The notes under the pieces were generated by a model. It made no database searches. It had not been told where the DNA came from and was given only the letters and a program-made list of their open reading frames with translations. Positions 5,645 to 7,565 of a stretch of DNA of 7,565 nucleotides are shown piece after piece. A program made the position numbers and the translations under genes. This DNA is from an uncultured Pseudomonadota bacterium. Its GTDB lineage: Bacteria > Myxococcota_A > UBA9042 > CAIXZC01. Every line of letters starts with the position of its first letter. Position 1 is the stretch's first letter. Where the stretch lies: positions 1-7,565 of the forward strand of contig CALFHQ010000116.1 in assembly GCA_937876385.1 (NCBI GenBank). Reading direction: 5' to 3'.

Positions 5645-7309
5645 ATGATGAAGTGGTTGAAAGGGTCGTTCGGGGCATTGGTGGTGGTGTTGGTGTTCCT
5701 CGCCGGAGTGGGAACGGCCCGGGGGGAAACGTGTTCACCGGCGTGTCCGCTGTTCCACCACTGCGTCTCCGGACAGTGCGAATTCAACGGGGGGTGTGAG
5801 CCCGATGCTCATGCCGGGTGCGGAGATTGCACCTGTGAAGGGTGTGTTTGCGAGTTTGACCCCTATTGCTGTGCTGGGCAGTGGGATGCGCTTTGCGTTT
5901 CTCGATGCGTGGATTCTTGCGGAGGGTGCGGCGTCAAGGAAGGTTGCGGCGACGGCCTGTGTACTTCCGGGGAATCCTGTGCCAACTGTCCTGGAGATTG
6001 TGGAGCCTGCAACACGCCGTGCGGTTTGGTCTCTTCCATTGGGTGTTGCGAGGGGTTGGCCCTCGTGCGTTGCCAGGGCGGAGCACTCTCCATTCAGAAC
6101 TGTGTAAGCGCCGGATTCAACTCGTGTGGTTGGAGTCTGGATGAAGACCGTTACGTTTGTGGTGGAGAAGGAACCGACCCATCTGGAACCTATCTGGGGT
6201 CCTGCCCTTCTACGGGGACGGACGTGGTCGAAGAAGATGCGTTGCAGGCACAATGCCAGGGGGTTGGGTTCTCCGGCTGCTGCATCGGGAATGAGCTTGT
6301 CTGGTGTGACTGGGCCGGTCTGCATTCGTTGGATTGCGGTGGCAATCCGGCTCCTTTCAATGCCTGCGGTTGGAAGGACGAGACCGGTTCCTACGATTGC
6401 GGGGGTGTGGGTTCTGACCCCACGGGAGCCCTTCCCAAGTTCTGCCCTTCGGTGAATTTCGATGTGCAGGAAGAGGTCGTGGTGGAGCCCAAGTGCAAAG
6501 TCGGCACCCTGGTGTCAGAGGATTGTCAGGATGTTGGGTTCCAGGGGTGCTGCTCGGAGGATGGAGAACTCTATTTCTGCGAGTCAGGGAAGTTCCTCTG
6601 TCGGCTGGATTGCGGGGTTTTGCCGGCACCGTCAAACAGTTGTGGCTGGCACATTGCGGGGGCCTCAGGCTATTACGATTGTGGGGGTCTCGGGGAGGAT
6701 CCTGGAGAAAACTATCCCCTCATCTGTCCGGCCATACCAGTGACCACGGACGTGGTAGAGCCCGACGTCGCTGCACCCGACAAGAGTTGCCCGTCCATTC
6801 CGTTGCAGGGATGTTGTGATGGGACAGTACTCAGGTGGTGCGAGTTTGGAATGGACCGAAGCTACGACTGCCTGAACCTTGCGTCGGATCCTGTCTTTGG
6901 CGCCTATGTCTATTGTGGCACCAACGCCACCACGGGAAAGGCGGATTGTCTCAAGAAGCCGGATCCGTCTCCCCCTGAATGTGTGGTGGTGCAGCCTGTG
7001 GACGACTCACCCGAGGTTGTGGAGCCGGTAGACGACACGGTCTCCACAGACCAGATTGGCGCCGACCTGGATTTGGATTCGGAACTGGGAGAAGTGGAGG
7101 TCATTCCTTCTGACGATTTGCGCGCAGAAGCTACCGAACCTTTCGTGATTCCCAACACAGACACTACGCCAGTTGACGCCGCCGTTGATGGCGGTGGAGG
7201 CGGTGGTTGCAGTCATTCGTCAACCGGCAACTCCTGGCCGCTGATGCTTCTTGTCTTCTTGTGGTTGGTCTCTCGACGCTTTAGTGGGAGAGGTATCTTC
7301 GAAAGCTGA
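5645..7309 (+). CDS. Secreted cysteine-rich repeat protein with MYXO-CTERM-like anchor
   Basis: A protein of 554 residues. The frame opens further upstream (5375), but the signal peptide begins at the ATG pair 5645/5648, after GGAG at 5631-5634; I chose 5645. Residues 1-27 are a Sec signal (MMKWLKG, hydrophobic 11-20, ending GTARG). Residues 30-122 hold 22 cysteines, including DPYCCAGQWDALC and CGDGLCTSGESCANCPGDC, modules I associate with Myxococcota surface proteins. Residues 126-435 are four tandem eight-cysteine repeats joined by acidic linkers such as TDVVEED. Residues 447-514 are an Asp/Glu/Pro/Val-rich stalk. Residues 515-545 are a MYXO-CTERM-like tail (six Gly, Cys522, helix WPLMLLVFLWLV, Arg544-Arg545). 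It should be exported, oxidised and anchored at the cell surface. The ligand or function is unknown; adhesion or extracellular binding is guesswork. The 3' end overlaps the convergent barrel gene. Confidence 0.92.
   Translation: MMKWLKGSFGALVVVLVFLAGVGTARGETCSPACPLFHHCVSGQCEFNGGCEPDAHAGCGDCTCEGCVCEFDPYCCAGQWDALCVSRCVDSCGGCGVKEGCGDGLCTSGESCANCPGDCGACNTPCGLVSSIGCCEGLALVRCQGGALSIQNCVSAGFNSCGWSLDEDRYVCGGEGTDPSGTYLGSCPSTGTDVVEEDALQAQCQGVGFSGCCIGNELVWCDWAGLHSLDCGGNPAPFNACGWKDETGSYDCGGVGSDPTGALPKFCPSVNFDVQEEVVVEPKCKVGTLVSEDCQDVGFQGCCSEDGELYFCESGKFLCRLDCGVLPAPSNSCGWHIAGASGYYDCGGLGEDPGENYPLICPAIPVTTDVVEPDVAAPDKSCPSIPLQGCCDGTVLRWCEFGMDRSYDCLNLASDPVFGAYVYCGTNATTGKADCLKKPDPSPPECVVVQPVDDSPEVVEPVDDTVSTDQIGADLDLDSELGEVEVIPSDDLRAEATEPFVIPNTDTTPVDAAVDGGGGGGCSHSSTGNSWPLMLLVFLWLVSRRFSGRGIFES
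6020..6949 (+). repeat. Four tandem eight-cysteine protein repeats
   Basis: Repeat 1 spans residues 126-188, repeat 2 204-268, repeat 3 294-362 and repeat 4 382-435. The pattern is C-x7-CC-x7/8-C-x9/10-C-x7/9-CGW-x8/10-C-GG-x4-DP-x7-CP. Repeat 3 has one additional Cys319 inside and an extra Cys284 just before it. Repeat 4 is divergent: it lacks CGW and YxCGG and holds seven cysteines, with Cys446 close behind. The repeats are diverged at DNA level, so this is old domain duplication and not a recent tandem copy event. Confidence 0.85.
7187..7279 (+). other. MYXO-CTERM-like C-terminal sorting signal
   Basis: Residues 515-545 show a Gly run ending in Gly-Cys522, a short polar stretch (SHSSTGNS), a hydrophobic helix starting at Trp531 and the Arg544-Arg545 stop-transfer pair. 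The known MYXO-CTERM signal has an invariant Cys ahead of a helix and basic end, and is processed by a myxosortase. Unusually, nine residues (FSGRGIFES) follow the Arg pair, whereas such tails normally end just after the basic cluster. Confidence 0.75.
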
Positions 7310-7565
7310 TTCCCACGTAGGGCAGGTTGGCGAAGCCCACGTCGATGGATAGTTGGGTGTCCGCATCCAGTTCATATTCCAGCGCAGCAGAGAGCATGAA
7401 GAGGGGCATGACTCGGGTCATCTCCACCGGCTTTCTCGTGACTTCCTTCCAATGCCCACACTCCTGGGTCGGTCCGGGGCAGCCGGGAATCAGTTCCGTT
7501 GCATAAACATCTCCGAGGATCCCCAGAAGTCCGATTCCCACTGTTGGGGACAGATAGAACTGGTG
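7281..7565 (-). CDS. C-terminal end of a probable outer-membrane beta-barrel protein (N-terminus outside window)
   Basis: The frame is open from the window edge to TAA at 7283-7281, giving 94 visible residues. A start could be proposed at GTG 7541, but the frame continues upstream without a stop and no Shine-Dalgarno is evident, so I treat it as a 5'-cut gene. The residues alternate as in beta strands: QFYLSPTVGIGLLGI, PLFMLSAALEYEL, a DAD turn, TQLSIDVGFANL and PYVGISFRRYL. A longer loop between the first two strands holds Cys29 and Cys36 of the visible part, a possible disulfide in an exposed loop. The last residue is His and not the usual Phe, though Tyr91-Leu92 lie close by. The barrel family cannot be named from this fragment. 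It overlaps the cysteine-rich gene by 29 bp tail to tail. Confidence 0.65.
   Translation of the reverse strand, partial: HQFYLSPTVGIGLLGILGDVYATELIPGCPGPTQECGHWKEVTRKPVEMTRVMPLFMLSAALEYELDADTQLSIDVGFANLPYVGISFRRYLSH

Noticed and set aside
5732..6010. N-terminal cysteine cluster as a ferredoxin or metallothionein domain
   Set aside because: It follows a Sec signal peptide and contains disulfide-type modules of exported myxobacterial proteins; spacing does not fit CxxCxxCxxxCP ferredoxin motifs.

Overview
The window looks like chromosomal DNA from a Myxococcota-type bacterium (Myxococcales or Bradymonadales-like). The main evidence is a secreted, very cysteine-rich protein that ends in a MYXO-CTERM-like tail (Gly run, Cys, hydrophobic helix, Arg-Arg). 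It also carries two cysteine modules I associate with that phylum: a 'CGDGxCxxGExCxxCxxDC' stretch and a 'DPYCCxxxWDxxC' stretch. Lineage-typical large FHA and TPR proteins and a moderately high GC content (judged by eye, not computed) agree. The assignment is inference; there is no rRNA or universal marker here.

Layout, left to right. (1) <1-1453, minus: 3'-truncated TPR lipoprotein with an acidic, low-complexity linker built on a 15-bp minisatellite (EPEAA repeats). (2) 1454-1616: divergent regulatory gap. (3) 1617-3080, plus: cobalamin-binding radical SAM protein of the BchE-like class. (4) 3085-3390, minus: small secreted protein of unknown family, convergent with the radical SAM gene across a 4-bp gap. 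(5) 3391-3647: gap with two hairpins, a candidate promoter, a candidate terminator and half of an 18-bp tandem duplication. (6) 3648-5480, minus: FHA domain, one membrane span, then a long periplasmic TPR region. (7) 5481-5644: divergent promoter region with a near-consensus sigma-70 promoter for the FHA gene. (8) 5645-7309, plus: 554-residue cysteine-rich MYXO-CTERM protein with four tandem eight-cysteine repeats. (9) 7281->7565, minus: C-terminal end of a probable outer-membrane beta-barrel protein, overlapping gene 8 tail to tail by 29 bp.

The genes do not form one obvious operon; strands alternate and most pairs are divergent or convergent. The common theme is the cell envelope: a lipoprotein, a small exported protein, a membrane-anchored FHA-TPR protein, a surface-anchored cysteine-rich protein and a barrel protein. 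The radical SAM enzyme is the only evident metabolic gene, and its substrate cannot be read from this window. The most noteworthy object is the cysteine-rich protein. Its repeats have near-invariant cysteine spacing, and its mature cysteine count is even apart from the single cysteine of the sorting tail.
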